A DNA stretch of 42,419 nucleotides from Candidatus Poribacteria bacterium. Lineage in GTDB: Bacteria > Poribacteria > WGA-4E > WGA-3G. A program made the translations under genes and the position numbers. The stretch is from the NCBI GenBank assembly GCA_021295735.1, contig JAGWBU010000004.1, forward strand, positions 7,185-49,603, read 5' to 3'. This document shows, one piece after another, positions 27,005 to 35,366 of this stretch (positions are counted from its first letter, which is position 1; each line of letters begins with the position of its first letter). The notes below the pieces were generated by a model. That model worked only from the letters and a program-made list of their open reading frames with translations, made no database searches and was not told the origin of the DNA.

Positions 27005-28177
27005 ATGAGTCAGGCACATCTGGAATATAAAGACAGGGTCAACTTGGGGAGTTACTATACGCCACCTAAATTTGTCCAGTTGGCGTGGGAATTAATTGAA
27101 TCGTCCATAGATTCACAGACAGCCATAATTGATAGTGCTTGTGGATACGGAGATTTTCTAAAAAATTATGGACAATCTGTAACAATCGGATGTGATATAG
27201 ACGAAGATGCAATAGAGATAGCAAGAAAAAACACAGATAAAGTCCAATTCTTTCGGACAAACGCTTTATCCAACGTTTCAAGGGAAAAATTCGGTATTCC
27301 TCAGCAATCTACAAGATTGATAGTCGTAGGAAACCCGCCTTATAACGATAGAACTTCACTTATTCGTCATAAGATTAAAAATGTTGATTTTGAGGTAGAT
27401 GAAGATATAGCGAGTAGAGACTTAGGCATATCATTTCTCCGTTCTTATAATAAACTTGCAGCGGACTTTGTCTGTATTTTACACCCATTGTCCTACTTAA
27501 TAAAACAAACTAATTTCAGACACCTAAAGGAGTTTACTGCAAATTATAAATTGATAGATGGGGTCCTTATTAGTAGTGGGGAATTCCCGGAATCGGCTAA
27601 ACACACGCCTTTTCCGATTGTCATTGCATTTTATCAACGGGATACCAAAGGGATGGAATATGATTATATCCGTTCCTTCCCATTTAGAATAGGAGATGGA
27701 CTTCATTTTTGTCTGAGTGATTTTGATTATATCATAAATTATATTAACAAATATCCCAGCAAGCAGCATCAACCGATATCTGATGATTCTCTCTTTTTCT
27801 GGACAATGAGAGACATTAACGCATTAAAAAGAAATCGAACTTTTGTCCAAAACTATAGTAATAACACGATTGTCCTTGACAAAAGCAAACTGGATTATTA
27901 CGCTTATGTGGATGTGTTTAAGAGAAACATCCATCGGCTTCCTTTCTATTTTGGAAACTGTGATGTTCCTATAGATGATACACTTTTCAAGCAGTCCAAA
28001 CACTGTTTTATCAGTGATACTATTAGGCATCATCCTTATTTAGAAAAGCACTTTCAGATAAATCCAATAGAAAAAGAAGAGGTAGAAACCGAACTGGATA
28101 AGTATTTCAGATTATTATTAGGAAAACATCATCAATGTAACAAGGTGTTTTATGACTTGAAATCCTCTCTTTTTTAG
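27005..28177 (+). CDS. Gamma-class N6-adenine DNA methyltransferase, apparently orphan
   Basis: SAM-binding motif I (DSACGYGDFL, about residue 37) precedes the catalytic NPPYND (about 109-114), the order of gamma-class N6-adenine enzymes related to TaqI and Eco57I methylases. The N-terminal GSYYTPPKFVQLA is the usual motif X region. ATG 27005 is chosen; the open frame starts at 26981 without a ribosome site. At 390 residues it has no nuclease domain. No restriction gene is next to it: the following gene is DUF5069. Coding is AT-richer than nuoL and nuoM, pointing to acquisition into the operon. The target site is unknown. Confidence 0.82.
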   Translation: MSQAHLEYKDRVNLGSYYTPPKFVQLAWELIESSIDSQTAIIDSACGYGDFLKNYGQSVTIGCDIDEDAIEIARKNTDKVQFFRTNALSNVSREKFGIPQQSTRLIVVGNPPYNDRTSLIRHKIKNVDFEVDEDIASRDLGISFLRSYNKLAADFVCILHPLSYLIKQTNFRHLKEFTANYKLIDGVLISSGEFPESAKHTPFPIVIAFYQRDTKGMEYDYIRSFPFRIGDGLHFCLSDFDYIINYINKYPSKQHQPISDDSLFFWTMRDINALKRNRTFVQNYSNNTIVLDKSKLDYYAYVDVFKRNIHRLPFYFGNCDVPIDDTLFKQSKHCFISDTIRHHPYLEKHFQINPIEKEEVETELDKYFRLLLGKHHQCNKVFYDLKSSLF

Positions 28178-28200
28178 AAAATGCTAACGGAGGAAGAAAA

Positions 28201-28623
28201 ATGAAACAGAAAAATTTTCGACCGCGAGATATGCTCAACCAAGAAGTTGCTGGCATCTGCGGTGTCGCAAGACTGACAGATAAAGCACGGGCTGCCCATG
28301 CTGGAGAAATTGGGAGTTATAAATACGGTGCTGATTCTGAACAAGATACTGGAATATTATCCTTTCTTGGTATCTCAGCAGATTCATTTCAGTTAGCAGC
28401 TGTCCGGATTGACAATGATATTAAATTAGGGGTATGGGTTATGGACAACTGCAGTAGGTCGTCTAACGAAATATCGAAATTCAATCGTAAGCTAAAGTTT
28501 TGGTGGCAGAGCAAAATGCCTCGTGACACTTATTCAAGGCGTCGCCGCGAATTGGCACGCCGCAGAGAATCATCCGAGTCATCTGAGATAGACTCGGTAT
28601 TATTCATGATTATTAGTTCCTGA
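28201..28623 (+). CDS. DUF5069-type protein
   Basis: The 140-residue protein resembles DUF5069: PRDMLNQEVAGICGVARLTDKARAAHAGEIG is the family's N-terminal signature, followed by LSFLGISADSFQLA and a C-terminal basic segment with RRRRELARRRES. The role of the family is not established to my knowledge. GGAGG precedes the ATG. It is between a DNA methyltransferase and nuoM. I see no nuclease motif that would make it the restriction partner. Confidence 0.7.
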   Translation: MKQKNFRPRDMLNQEVAGICGVARLTDKARAAHAGEIGSYKYGADSEQDTGILSFLGISADSFQLAAVRIDNDIKLGVWVMDNCSRSSNEISKFNRKLKFWWQSKMPRDTYSRRRRELARRRESSESSEIDSVLFMIISS

Positions 28624-28657
28624 TGATGAAAGTTAAGTTATTCTAAAGGAGATTTTT

Positions 28658-30271
28658 TTGTTACTTTCAATAGTTATTTTTTTACCACTGCTTGGCGTAA
28701 TAGCAATAGCGTTGCTCAGAAATATGGGGGCATCTGCTATTAAAGGCATCGCGCTTGTCGTTAGCTTATTGACATTTGTTATCTCGCTTGGACTTTACAC
28801 TGGGTTTGATGCAGGAATAGAAGGATTCCAAACTGACTCTCAACTCTACCAGAAACTGCCATGGATTGCCGGATTAGGCATAGGTTACCACATCGGCATT
28901 GACGGCATTTCGTTGTGGTTAGTCTTACTTACTACGTTCCTCACACCGATATGTATCCTTGCCGCATGGAATTCTGTAGAGAAAGGGTTGAGCGGTTTTA
29001 TGATGTCGCTTCTCGCCTTGGAAACAGGCATGTTAGGCGTTTTTTGTGCATTAGATCTATTCCTTTTCTTCGTGTTCTGGGAGGCAATGTTGATCCCGAT
29101 GTACTTCCTTATCGGAATATGGGGCGGGGAACGTCGAATTTACGCCACGATAAAGTTCGTGCTTTATACAATGGCAGGCAGTGCGCTCATGTTAGTCGGT
29201 ATTTTAGCACTGTACTTCCAAAACGGGGATAATGGTTTTGATCTCACGACACTCCTTGCGCAAACGTCTGCTGCAGGATTTAAATTTGACCATTCCATGC
29301 TCTTATTCCTTGCATTTTTCATTGCTTTTGCAATTAAAGTCCCGCTCTTCCCCTTCCATACATGGCTACCAGATGCACACGTTGAAGCACCTACTGTAGG
29401 CAGTGTTATCCTTGCGGGTGTCTTGCTCAAGATGGGCACATACGGGATAGTCCGATTCTGCCTACCACTTTTCCCAGAAGCCGCAGCGGATGCTACACCT
29501 TGGATAGTACCACTTGCTGTTATCGGTATAATTTACGGTGCATTGGTAGCAATGGTGCAACCGGATCTGAAAAAACTTGTGGCATATTCCAGTGTGAGTC
29601 ACCTCGGTTTTGTTGTATTAGGTCTCTTCTCAAAAAGTCACTTAGGTATTCAGGGAAGCGTTTTGCAAATGATCAATCATGGTCTAAGTACGGGCGCGCT
29701 ATTCCTCTTAGTAGGTATGATTTATGAACGACGGCATAGCCGAATGATTGTAGATTTTGGCGGGTTGGCAAAGAAAATGCCTATCTTTGCCACCATCTTT
29801 TTGATTGTAACCCTGTCGTCCATCGGATTACCCGGTCTGAACGGTTTTGTCGGTGAATTTATGATTCTGCTTGGAAGTTTTGTTGGTGGGGCATTCTCTA
29901 AATGGTACGTGGTCTTTGCTACAACAGGTGTCATTTTGGCAGCAGTTTATATGCTCTGGATGTTCCAGCGAGTAATGTTTGGCACACCGGACAAAACGAA
30001 CGCTGCTTTACCCGACCTGAAACCACGCGAAATCGCGGTACTATTACCGATACTGCTGTTTATTGTATGGATTGGCGTTTTTCCAAAAACATTCCTCAAA
30101 CCTATGGAATCGTCTGTAAATGCTGTTGCAGCGAAAGTTAAAGTTAATGCAGAAGAAAATACACCAGCAGTTGGACAAGTAATTATTGACGGTGAAACTC
30201 AAAACCCCGTTATTCTGAAAGTCGAAACTGCAGACCTACAGTCGATTGAAGAGGAGGCACAGACGAAATAG
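28658..30271 (+). CDS. nuoM: NADH-quinone oxidoreductase subunit M
   Basis: NuoM is the middle antiporter-like proton-pumping subunit. The 537-residue protein starts with TTG 28658 behind a strong AAAGGAG, with the hydrophobic family N-terminus. Key motifs are FVFWEAMLIPMYFLIGIWG (Glu of segment 5, about residue 147), KVPLFPFHTWLPDAHVEAPT (about 227), LAGVLLKMGTYG, and VGEFMILLGSF. The tail beyond about residue 490 is a polar, glutamate-rich extension. The stop overlaps the first base of the next gene's GTG, so the antiporter is translationally coupled. Confidence 0.95.
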   Translation: MLLSIVIFLPLLGVIAIALLRNMGASAIKGIALVVSLLTFVISLGLYTGFDAGIEGFQTDSQLYQKLPWIAGLGIGYHIGIDGISLWLVLLTTFLTPICILAAWNSVEKGLSGFMMSLLALETGMLGVFCALDLFLFFVFWEAMLIPMYFLIGIWGGERRIYATIKFVLYTMAGSALMLVGILALYFQNGDNGFDLTTLLAQTSAAGFKFDHSMLLFLAFFIAFAIKVPLFPFHTWLPDAHVEAPTVGSVILAGVLLKMGTYGIVRFCLPLFPEAAADATPWIVPLAVIGIIYGALVAMVQPDLKKLVAYSSVSHLGFVVLGLFSKSHLGIQGSVLQMINHGLSTGALFLLVGMIYERRHSRMIVDFGGLAKKMPIFATIFLIVTLSSIGLPGLNGFVGEFMILLGSFVGGAFSKWYVVFATTGVILAAVYMLWMFQRVMFGTPDKTNAALPDLKPREIAVLLPILLFIVWIGVFPKTFLKPMESSVNAVAAKVKVNAEENTPAVGQVIIDGETQNPVILKVETADLQSIEEEAQTK

Positions 30272-31758
30272 TGAAGTCAAAACTTGCCTCTTTTCTTGTC
30301 CTATGCATCATTGTGGGGCTTACTTTAGCAGTTTCAGTGGAAACCTTTGCTGCTGATGAGACACATGGTGAGGGTGGACACTTTCGCGTAGATGGTTCTA
30401 TATTACCTATCTGGAGCATTATTCCTTTTGTAGGAATTCTCCTCTCAATTGCACTTTTCCCACTCCTGTTAGATTCCCATTTTCTTGTCCACCATGGTGG
30501 AAAAATGTCATTGGTATGGGCGTTATTATTCGCAATCCCATATCTTGTTGTTTTCAGAGGTGACGCTTTTCACGATATTTTATATATCTACTTGATAGAT
30601 TACATTCCGTTCATCATACTGTTATGGGGTTTGTTCACGGTTGCAGGCGGGATACTCGTACGCGGCACATTGCGCGGCACACCGATGGTCAACACGCTGT
30701 TACTGCTAATCGGCACTGTGATAGCCTCTTGGATAGGAACAACAGGCGCATCAATGCTCCTCATTCGTCCGTTGATTCGAGCAAATGCCTACCGAAAGAG
30801 TAAAGTTCATCTTGTTGTCTTCTTCATCTTTTTGGTAAGCAATATCGGCGGTTCCTTAACTCCTCTTGGCGATCCGCCGCTCTTTCTTGGATTTCTACAC
30901 GGCGTGCCTTTCTTCTGGACAACAACTGCACTCTTTCCACACATGGTATTTATTAGTGTCATTCTAATTGTTCTCTTTTTCGTAATAGACACATTCATGT
31001 TCAAACGGGAAGGTGGCGTAGTGCCAGATGATGGCACTAATGAACCGATTCGGATTGATGGTCTCTTTAATCTCGTTTTCTTATTCGGTATCGTTGCGGC
31101 AGTCTTAATGAGTGGCTCTTTCAAATGGGGAGATGTCAACATTTTGGGCGTTCATGTATACTGGCAAAATATCGCCCGCGATGTCCTGATTGTTGCCATG
31201 GGACTATTGTCGCTCCAATTTACTCCCTTTAAAGGTGAATTACGGCAATCAAACGAGTTTTCATGGGAACCAATTGAAGAGGTCGCAAAAGTTTTCGCTG
31301 GAATCTTTATCACCATTATTCCCGCCTTGACAATTCTCGGTGTCGGTACAAAAGGAGCATTGAGCGGGTTAATCGGGGCAATTGAACAACCCTGGCACTA
31401 CTTCTGGATAACTGGGGTTTTGTCCAGTTTCTTAGACAACGCACCAACCTATTTGACATTTTTCAACACTGCACTTGGAAAATTAGAGCTTACTGAGGCG
31501 GTTGTTCCACAAATTTTGTCAGGACAATTGACTGAACCGCAACACCTTGAATTTGTCAGATTGCTAACGGCTATATCCGTCGGTGCAGTTTTTATGGGTG
31601 CAAATACATATATCGGTAATGCACCAAATTTCATGGTTAAATCAATTGCGGAACAGAGTGGAATCCGCATGCCGAGTTTCTTTGGATATATGATCTGGTC
31701 AGTCGTAATTTTAGTCCCGCTTTTTGTGATTGTTACGTTCGTGTTTCTCCGCAGTTAG
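30271..31758 (+). CDS. Sodium:proton antiporter (NhaD/ArsB-CitM superfamily)
   Basis: The 495-residue polytopic protein has about 12 membrane segments after an N-terminal hydrophobic leader ending at VETFAADE, plus a short His-rich periplasmic stretch (DETHGEGGH). The ion-transporter superfamily signatures include ASWIGTTGASMLLIRPLIRAN (about residue 150-170), NIGGSLTPLGDPPLFLGF (about 191-208), LSSFLDNAPTYLTFFN (about 388-403) and GANTYIGNAPNFMVKSIAE (about 444). These match sodium:proton antiporters of the NhaD type. GTG 30271 shares one base with the nuoM stop, which places antiport inside the complex I operon. The exact ion is inferred. Confidence 0.85.
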   Translation: MKSKLASFLVLCIIVGLTLAVSVETFAADETHGEGGHFRVDGSILPIWSIIPFVGILLSIALFPLLLDSHFLVHHGGKMSLVWALLFAIPYLVVFRGDAFHDILYIYLIDYIPFIILLWGLFTVAGGILVRGTLRGTPMVNTLLLLIGTVIASWIGTTGASMLLIRPLIRANAYRKSKVHLVVFFIFLVSNIGGSLTPLGDPPLFLGFLHGVPFFWTTTALFPHMVFISVILIVLFFVIDTFMFKREGGVVPDDGTNEPIRIDGLFNLVFLFGIVAAVLMSGSFKWGDVNILGVHVYWQNIARDVLIVAMGLLSLQFTPFKGELRQSNEFSWEPIEEVAKVFAGIFITIIPALTILGVGTKGALSGLIGAIEQPWHYFWITGVLSSFLDNAPTYLTFFNTALGKLELTEAVVPQILSGQLTEPQHLEFVRLLTAISVGAVFMGANTYIGNAPNFMVKSIAEQSGIRMPSFFGYMIWSVVILVPLFVIVTFVFLRS

Positions 31759-31795
31759 GCTGCATATTGTCGGAGTTCAAAAATGGAGGTTTTGA

Positions 31796-33241
31796 ATGCA
31801 AATTGACTGGTCTTTGTTAATGCCAGAACTTGTCATCGTTTCAACATTACTCATTGTCCTTATCTTTGACATGATTGACGCAATCTCAAAAAAGGCATTG
31901 GGATGGATGACAATCGTTGGTGCGGGAATCGCCTTAGTGGTATCTATCCAGATGCTACAAGCTGGTGAAGTTGGCACCACATTCACACAAGTTGGCGAAG
32001 TTGCAACTGAATCCGAAGGTATGTTTAAGGTTGATACTTATTCCCTCTTTTTCAACATTATCTTCCTCGTTTCAACGATTTTGGTTGCCCTCATCTCAAT
32101 TAGTTATTTAGGGAGAGAAGATAAAAAGCAGGGACCATATTTCCTACTCATCCTTCTTGCAACGCTCGGCATGATGCTAATGGCTGCTGGCAACGAGTTA
32201 ATTATTGTTTTCCTCGGCTTGGAACTAATGTCGTTATCGTTATATGTGTTGGCAGGCTATTTTCGAGAAAGTCCTGCTTCAAGCGAAGCGGGTATGAAAT
32301 ATCTGCTGCTCGGTGCGTTTGCAAGCGCGTTTTTCCTCTACGGAATTGCGTTAATTTACGGTGCTGCTGGAACAACAAGTATTCCAGGGATTGCAGAGAA
32401 ACTCACCGCTGAAAGCCAATCTCCGCTACTATTAGCAGGTACTTTCCTACTCATCGTTGGGTTCGGATTTAAGGTCGCGATCGTTCCGTTCCATCAATGG
32501 GCACCAGATGTTTACGAAGGCGCACCTACCACAATTGCAGCCTTTATCTCTGCGGGTCCAAAAGCAGCAGGTTTTGCGGCGTTCCTGAGAATCTTTGTTG
32601 AAGCGTTGCCTAACGCGCAAACCGAATGGAGTTGGATTGTCATTGTATTGGCAATGCTGACAATGACAGTTGGCAATATCATTGCTATTGCACAGACGAA
32701 CATCAAACGGATGCTTGCATACTCAAGTATTGCACATGCAGGGTACGTGTTGATAGGATTAGCGGCAGCAAATCCTGAAGGTAAATCAAGCGCGATGCTA
32801 TACCTACTTGTTTATTGCGTTATGAATATCGGTGCATTCGGTGCGGTTATCATGGCAAGAACTGCTGATGGAGAAAGTTTAACGATTTCCGATTATGCAG
32901 GACTTGGCTTCCGAAAACCTTTACTCGGCATGTTCATGACGCTAATGCTTCTATCCCTTGCAGGTTTTCCACCCACTGCTGGTTTTGTTGGAAAATTCTA
33001 TCTCTTTAAATCCGCTATCGGTGCAGAACTCTATCTACTTGTCATCGTAGGTGCAATCAATACTGCGATTTCGGCTTTCTATTATCTACGCGTTGTCGTA
33101 ACGATGTATATGCGTGAACCGGAAGAAGAGTTGGAGTTCAACCCATATCCTTCTACCTTGGTCATCGGATTAGTTTTCGCATCAATTGGTGTTTTACTCG
33201 TTGGTATTCTCCCATCGCACCTTCTTAATTTTCTGTTTTAA
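31796..33241 (+). CDS. nuoN: NADH-quinone oxidoreductase subunit N
   Basis: NuoN is the proximal antiporter-like subunit. The 481-residue protein shows IVFLGLELMSLSLYVLAGYF (conserved Glu in segment 5, about residue 142), FKVAIVPFHQWAPDVYEGAPTT (about 224-245), MLAYSSIAHAGYVLIGL and LSLAGFPPTAGFVGKFYLF. GGAGG lies before ATG 31796. It is the last gene of the nuo locus and is followed by a terminator-like hairpin. Confidence 0.96.
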   Translation: MQIDWSLLMPELVIVSTLLIVLIFDMIDAISKKALGWMTIVGAGIALVVSIQMLQAGEVGTTFTQVGEVATESEGMFKVDTYSLFFNIIFLVSTILVALISISYLGREDKKQGPYFLLILLATLGMMLMAAGNELIIVFLGLELMSLSLYVLAGYFRESPASSEAGMKYLLLGAFASAFFLYGIALIYGAAGTTSIPGIAEKLTAESQSPLLLAGTFLLIVGFGFKVAIVPFHQWAPDVYEGAPTTIAAFISAGPKAAGFAAFLRIFVEALPNAQTEWSWIVIVLAMLTMTVGNIIAIAQTNIKRMLAYSSIAHAGYVLIGLAAANPEGKSSAMLYLLVYCVMNIGAFGAVIMARTADGESLTISDYAGLGFRKPLLGMFMTLMLLSLAGFPPTAGFVGKFYLFKSAIGAELYLLVIVGAINTAISAFYYLRVVVTMYMREPEEELEFNPYPSTLVIGLVFASIGVLLVGILPSHLLNFLF

Positions 33242-33294
33242 CTTAGGGATATAAGATAATTTCGCTAATTTGAAGATATTCCATTTCCACAACA

Positions 33295-33348
33295 GCCTCA
33301 GTACCGATTCGTATAGGTTTAAAATCCTGAAAATCGGTTTTGAGGCTT
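33295..33348 (+). terminator. Probable terminator of the nuo locus
   Basis: GCCTCA...ACCGATT (33295-33309) pairs with AATCGG...TGAGGC (33332-33346), 13 of 15 positions, followed by TTTATTTGT. The T-run is interrupted, so it is a moderate terminator. The rest of the 33242-33554 gap has a second inverted pair (CACTCTCTT at 33407-33415 with 33442-33450) in the sigma gene leader and a TTGACA at 33376 with only a weak -10. Confidence 0.5.
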
Positions 33349-33554
33349 TATTTGTACCACTACCTCTTAACACCGTTGACATACTATTGCAAAATCACAA
33401 TTATTACACTCTCTTGTAGACGTGGTTTAAAATCGTGCCATAAGAGAGTGAACTTCTACATATTTTTGTCGAATTTTCAAAAATACGCAAAAAGATGCAA
33501 CTTTTTTGCAACTTGATTGTAGTAGCGTTAACCCCGAGCGCGCGGAGTTGCAAC

Positions 33555-34082
33555 ATGACAGAAGATGAATTCCTTGAACTGGTCCGCAAGCATCAAGATC
33601 AGGTTTATCGGCATGCACTTTATTTACTCAAAAACAGTGAAGACGCAAAAGATATGACACAAGAAACCTTTATCAAGGCATGGCAACATCGCGGGAAATT
33701 AAGGCGAGAAACAGTTCACTCCTGGCTTCTGAAATGCGCGCAGAATCTCTGTTTCAACCAACTAAAACGCCGCAAGTTTCAAGTGCACTTATCCGAAGAA
33801 AACGGCGAAACGCTTGAAATGCTACTGCATACACATTCATATCAGTCGAATCCAACCCCGGAGGAAACTGCCATTAAGCAGGAACATAAGCAGTTAGTGC
33901 ATCAAGCGATTGGTGAATTACCACCCGCTATGCGATCAATAGTAATCATGCGGGAGTTAGAAGAAATGAGTTACAAGGAAATCGCACAAGTCTCAAAACA
34001 ATCCGAAAACAGTGTTAAATCAACCGTATTTCGTGCTCGCAAGAAATTGCGTAAGATACTGAACCGCCTAATGGAGACATAA
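33555..34082 (+). CDS. ECF-type RNA polymerase sigma factor
   Basis: The 175-residue protein has the two ECF regions. Region 2 (about residues 3-75: VRKHQDQVYRHALYLL, DAKDMTQETFIKAWQ, WLLKCAQNLCFNQLKR) binds core polymerase and the -10. Region 4 (about 110-170: LPPAMRSIVIMRELEEMSYKEIA, SVKSTVFRARKKLRK) binds the -35. The ATG 33555 has GGAG 7 bases upstream; an in-frame ATG at 33495 would add an unlike 20 residues. An anti-sigma gene follows 3 bases later, so this is a regulated sigma/anti-sigma pair controlling, by analogy, the envelope genes downstream. Confidence 0.93.
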   Translation: MTEDEFLELVRKHQDQVYRHALYLLKNSEDAKDMTQETFIKAWQHRGKLRRETVHSWLLKCAQNLCFNQLKRRKFQVHLSEENGETLEMLLHTHSYQSNPTPEETAIKQEHKQLVHQAIGELPPAMRSIVIMRELEEMSYKEIAQVSKQSENSVKSTVFRARKKLRKILNRLMET

Positions 34083-34085
34083 CCG

Positions 34086-34769
34086 ATGACCCAAAATTCA
34101 TCACACGGAATGACTTGTCCAGACTTCCAAACACTCATGGAGGAATACATCGCGGATGAATTGGATACCGCTACCGAATCTGCAATCGCATCCCATCTCG
34201 CCACATGTGACAGTTGTCAACACGAATTGCGTTTAGCGAAGACAATTGACTCGGTATTAGATGACTTGCCTAAACCTACGTCACCTCCCGACATTTTACG
34301 AGAAGTTACGGCTTATGTTCGGGCGAATCCTCACAACAGCGGTTGGATGCGTCGGTTTCTTCATACCTTCGCGGACTGGGATATCATTCGTTCTCCGTTC
34401 CTTCGAGCGAGCGTATTAGTCTGTCTTGTTGGGATAGCGTTATTCGGTATCCACCAACATCAAAAGGATGTTGAATTAGCACAAGCAAAAAGCGACTTCG
34501 ACTATGCAATTAGTAAGATGCAGTATGCGTTCCATAGAACAGGTATTGCAGTAAACGATAGCTTCACATCTCTCAATCTTGATGAAGCACCACGCCGTGC
34601 CCTGAAACCGACGGCAAATATCTCATCAGCAATTAACCGGAGTTTGGGCATCCTGAACCGCTTAACCGGTGTTGCTCCGAATTCAGATACAATTACGCCT
34701 GAACATAAACGCTCTGATGGTAATCCAACAGAGACTACCACACCAAATCAAGGAGGAAATACCCAATGA
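34086..34769 (+). CDS. Membrane anti-sigma factor with zinc-binding domain
   Basis: The N-terminus has the ZAS signature: CPDFQTLMEEYIADELD then HLATCDSC (H-x3-C-x2-C, about residue 38-45). It would hold the sigma factor at the membrane. One membrane segment follows (SVLVCLVGIALFGI, about 117-130), then a periplasmic domain of about 95 residues ending in a Thr/Pro/Asn-rich tail. The stop overlaps the next ATG (ATGA), linking it to the DUF4252 gene. Signal release is presumably by periplasmic sensing; the inducer is unknown. Confidence 0.88.
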   Translation: MTQNSSHGMTCPDFQTLMEEYIADELDTATESAIASHLATCDSCQHELRLAKTIDSVLDDLPKPTSPPDILREVTAYVRANPHNSGWMRRFLHTFADWDIIRSPFLRASVLVCLVGIALFGIHQHQKDVELAQAKSDFDYAISKMQYAFHRTGIAVNDSFTSLNLDEAPRRALKPTANISSAINRSLGILNRLTGVAPNSDTITPEHKRSDGNPTETTTPNQGGNTQ

Positions 34770-35278
34770 AACGAATCACCCTTATAACACTTTTAACCGC
34801 TTTCTGCTTTTTTGGTAATGGTATAGCGGAAACCGAATCAATTCGCGGCAAAATAGAGATGAACGTGCCGAATACACAGACACTTACGGTTTTCGGCCTC
34901 GAGTTCACCACGTTTTTACCTGAATATGCGGAGTATGTGGATATGATAGAGGGAGTCTTCATATGTAGATACGATAAAGAAGCAGGCAACCTAACTAAAA
35001 TGAAAAGCCACTATCAGAAAACCCTCAAAACCGAAAAGTGGGAGCACCTTATTAAGGTTAAGGACCAACTTCACGTCAGCCTACTCTTCGCCGATGAACC
35101 CGGTATATTACACGGGATTTTTATTTCTTTCACTGATAAGCATAACACTACTTTCGTGAATATTTTTGGGAAGATAGATTTCGAAAAACTCGGAACTCTC
35201 TTTGGTAAACTTATTGAATCCGATTCGGAGTTCTTGAAGAACCTCAAAATTGATAAGAAAATCAAAATTGAAAAATAA
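34766..35278 (+). CDS. Exported DUF4252-like protein
   Basis: The 170-residue protein has a signal peptide (MKRITLITLLTAFCFFGNGIA). Its domain resembles DUF4252: MIEGVFICRYDKE (about residue 57), KSHYQKTLKTEKWEHLIKVKDQ, HVSLLFADE, and FVNIFGKIDFEKLGTLFGKL. DUF4252 genes often sit beside sigma/anti-sigma pairs. It is paralogous to the N-terminal domain of the next protein (MIDGIYLRTYEK, KYYQNKLKENEWEILVKIKEKD, INIVGKIAPERISELL). The start overlaps the anti-sigma stop by 4 bases. Confidence 0.75.
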   Translation: MKRITLITLLTAFCFFGNGIAETESIRGKIEMNVPNTQTLTVFGLEFTTFLPEYAEYVDMIEGVFICRYDKEAGNLTKMKSHYQKTLKTEKWEHLIKVKDQLHVSLLFADEPGILHGIFISFTDKHNTTFVNIFGKIDFEKLGTLFGKLIESDSEFLKNLKIDKKIKIEK

Positions 35279-35366
35279 TCGAGATGCTGCACAAATGGAC
35301 AGACCGACACACTCTCAAGCAAGTTTTCTGTCGTTTGAAGCATTATACAGAAAGGAGAACAACGCA

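Noticed and set aside
28201-28623. DUF5069 gene as restriction partner of the upstream methyltransferase
   Set aside because: No HNH, PD-(D/E)XK, GIY-YIG or PLD motif; the family signature fits DUF5069 instead.
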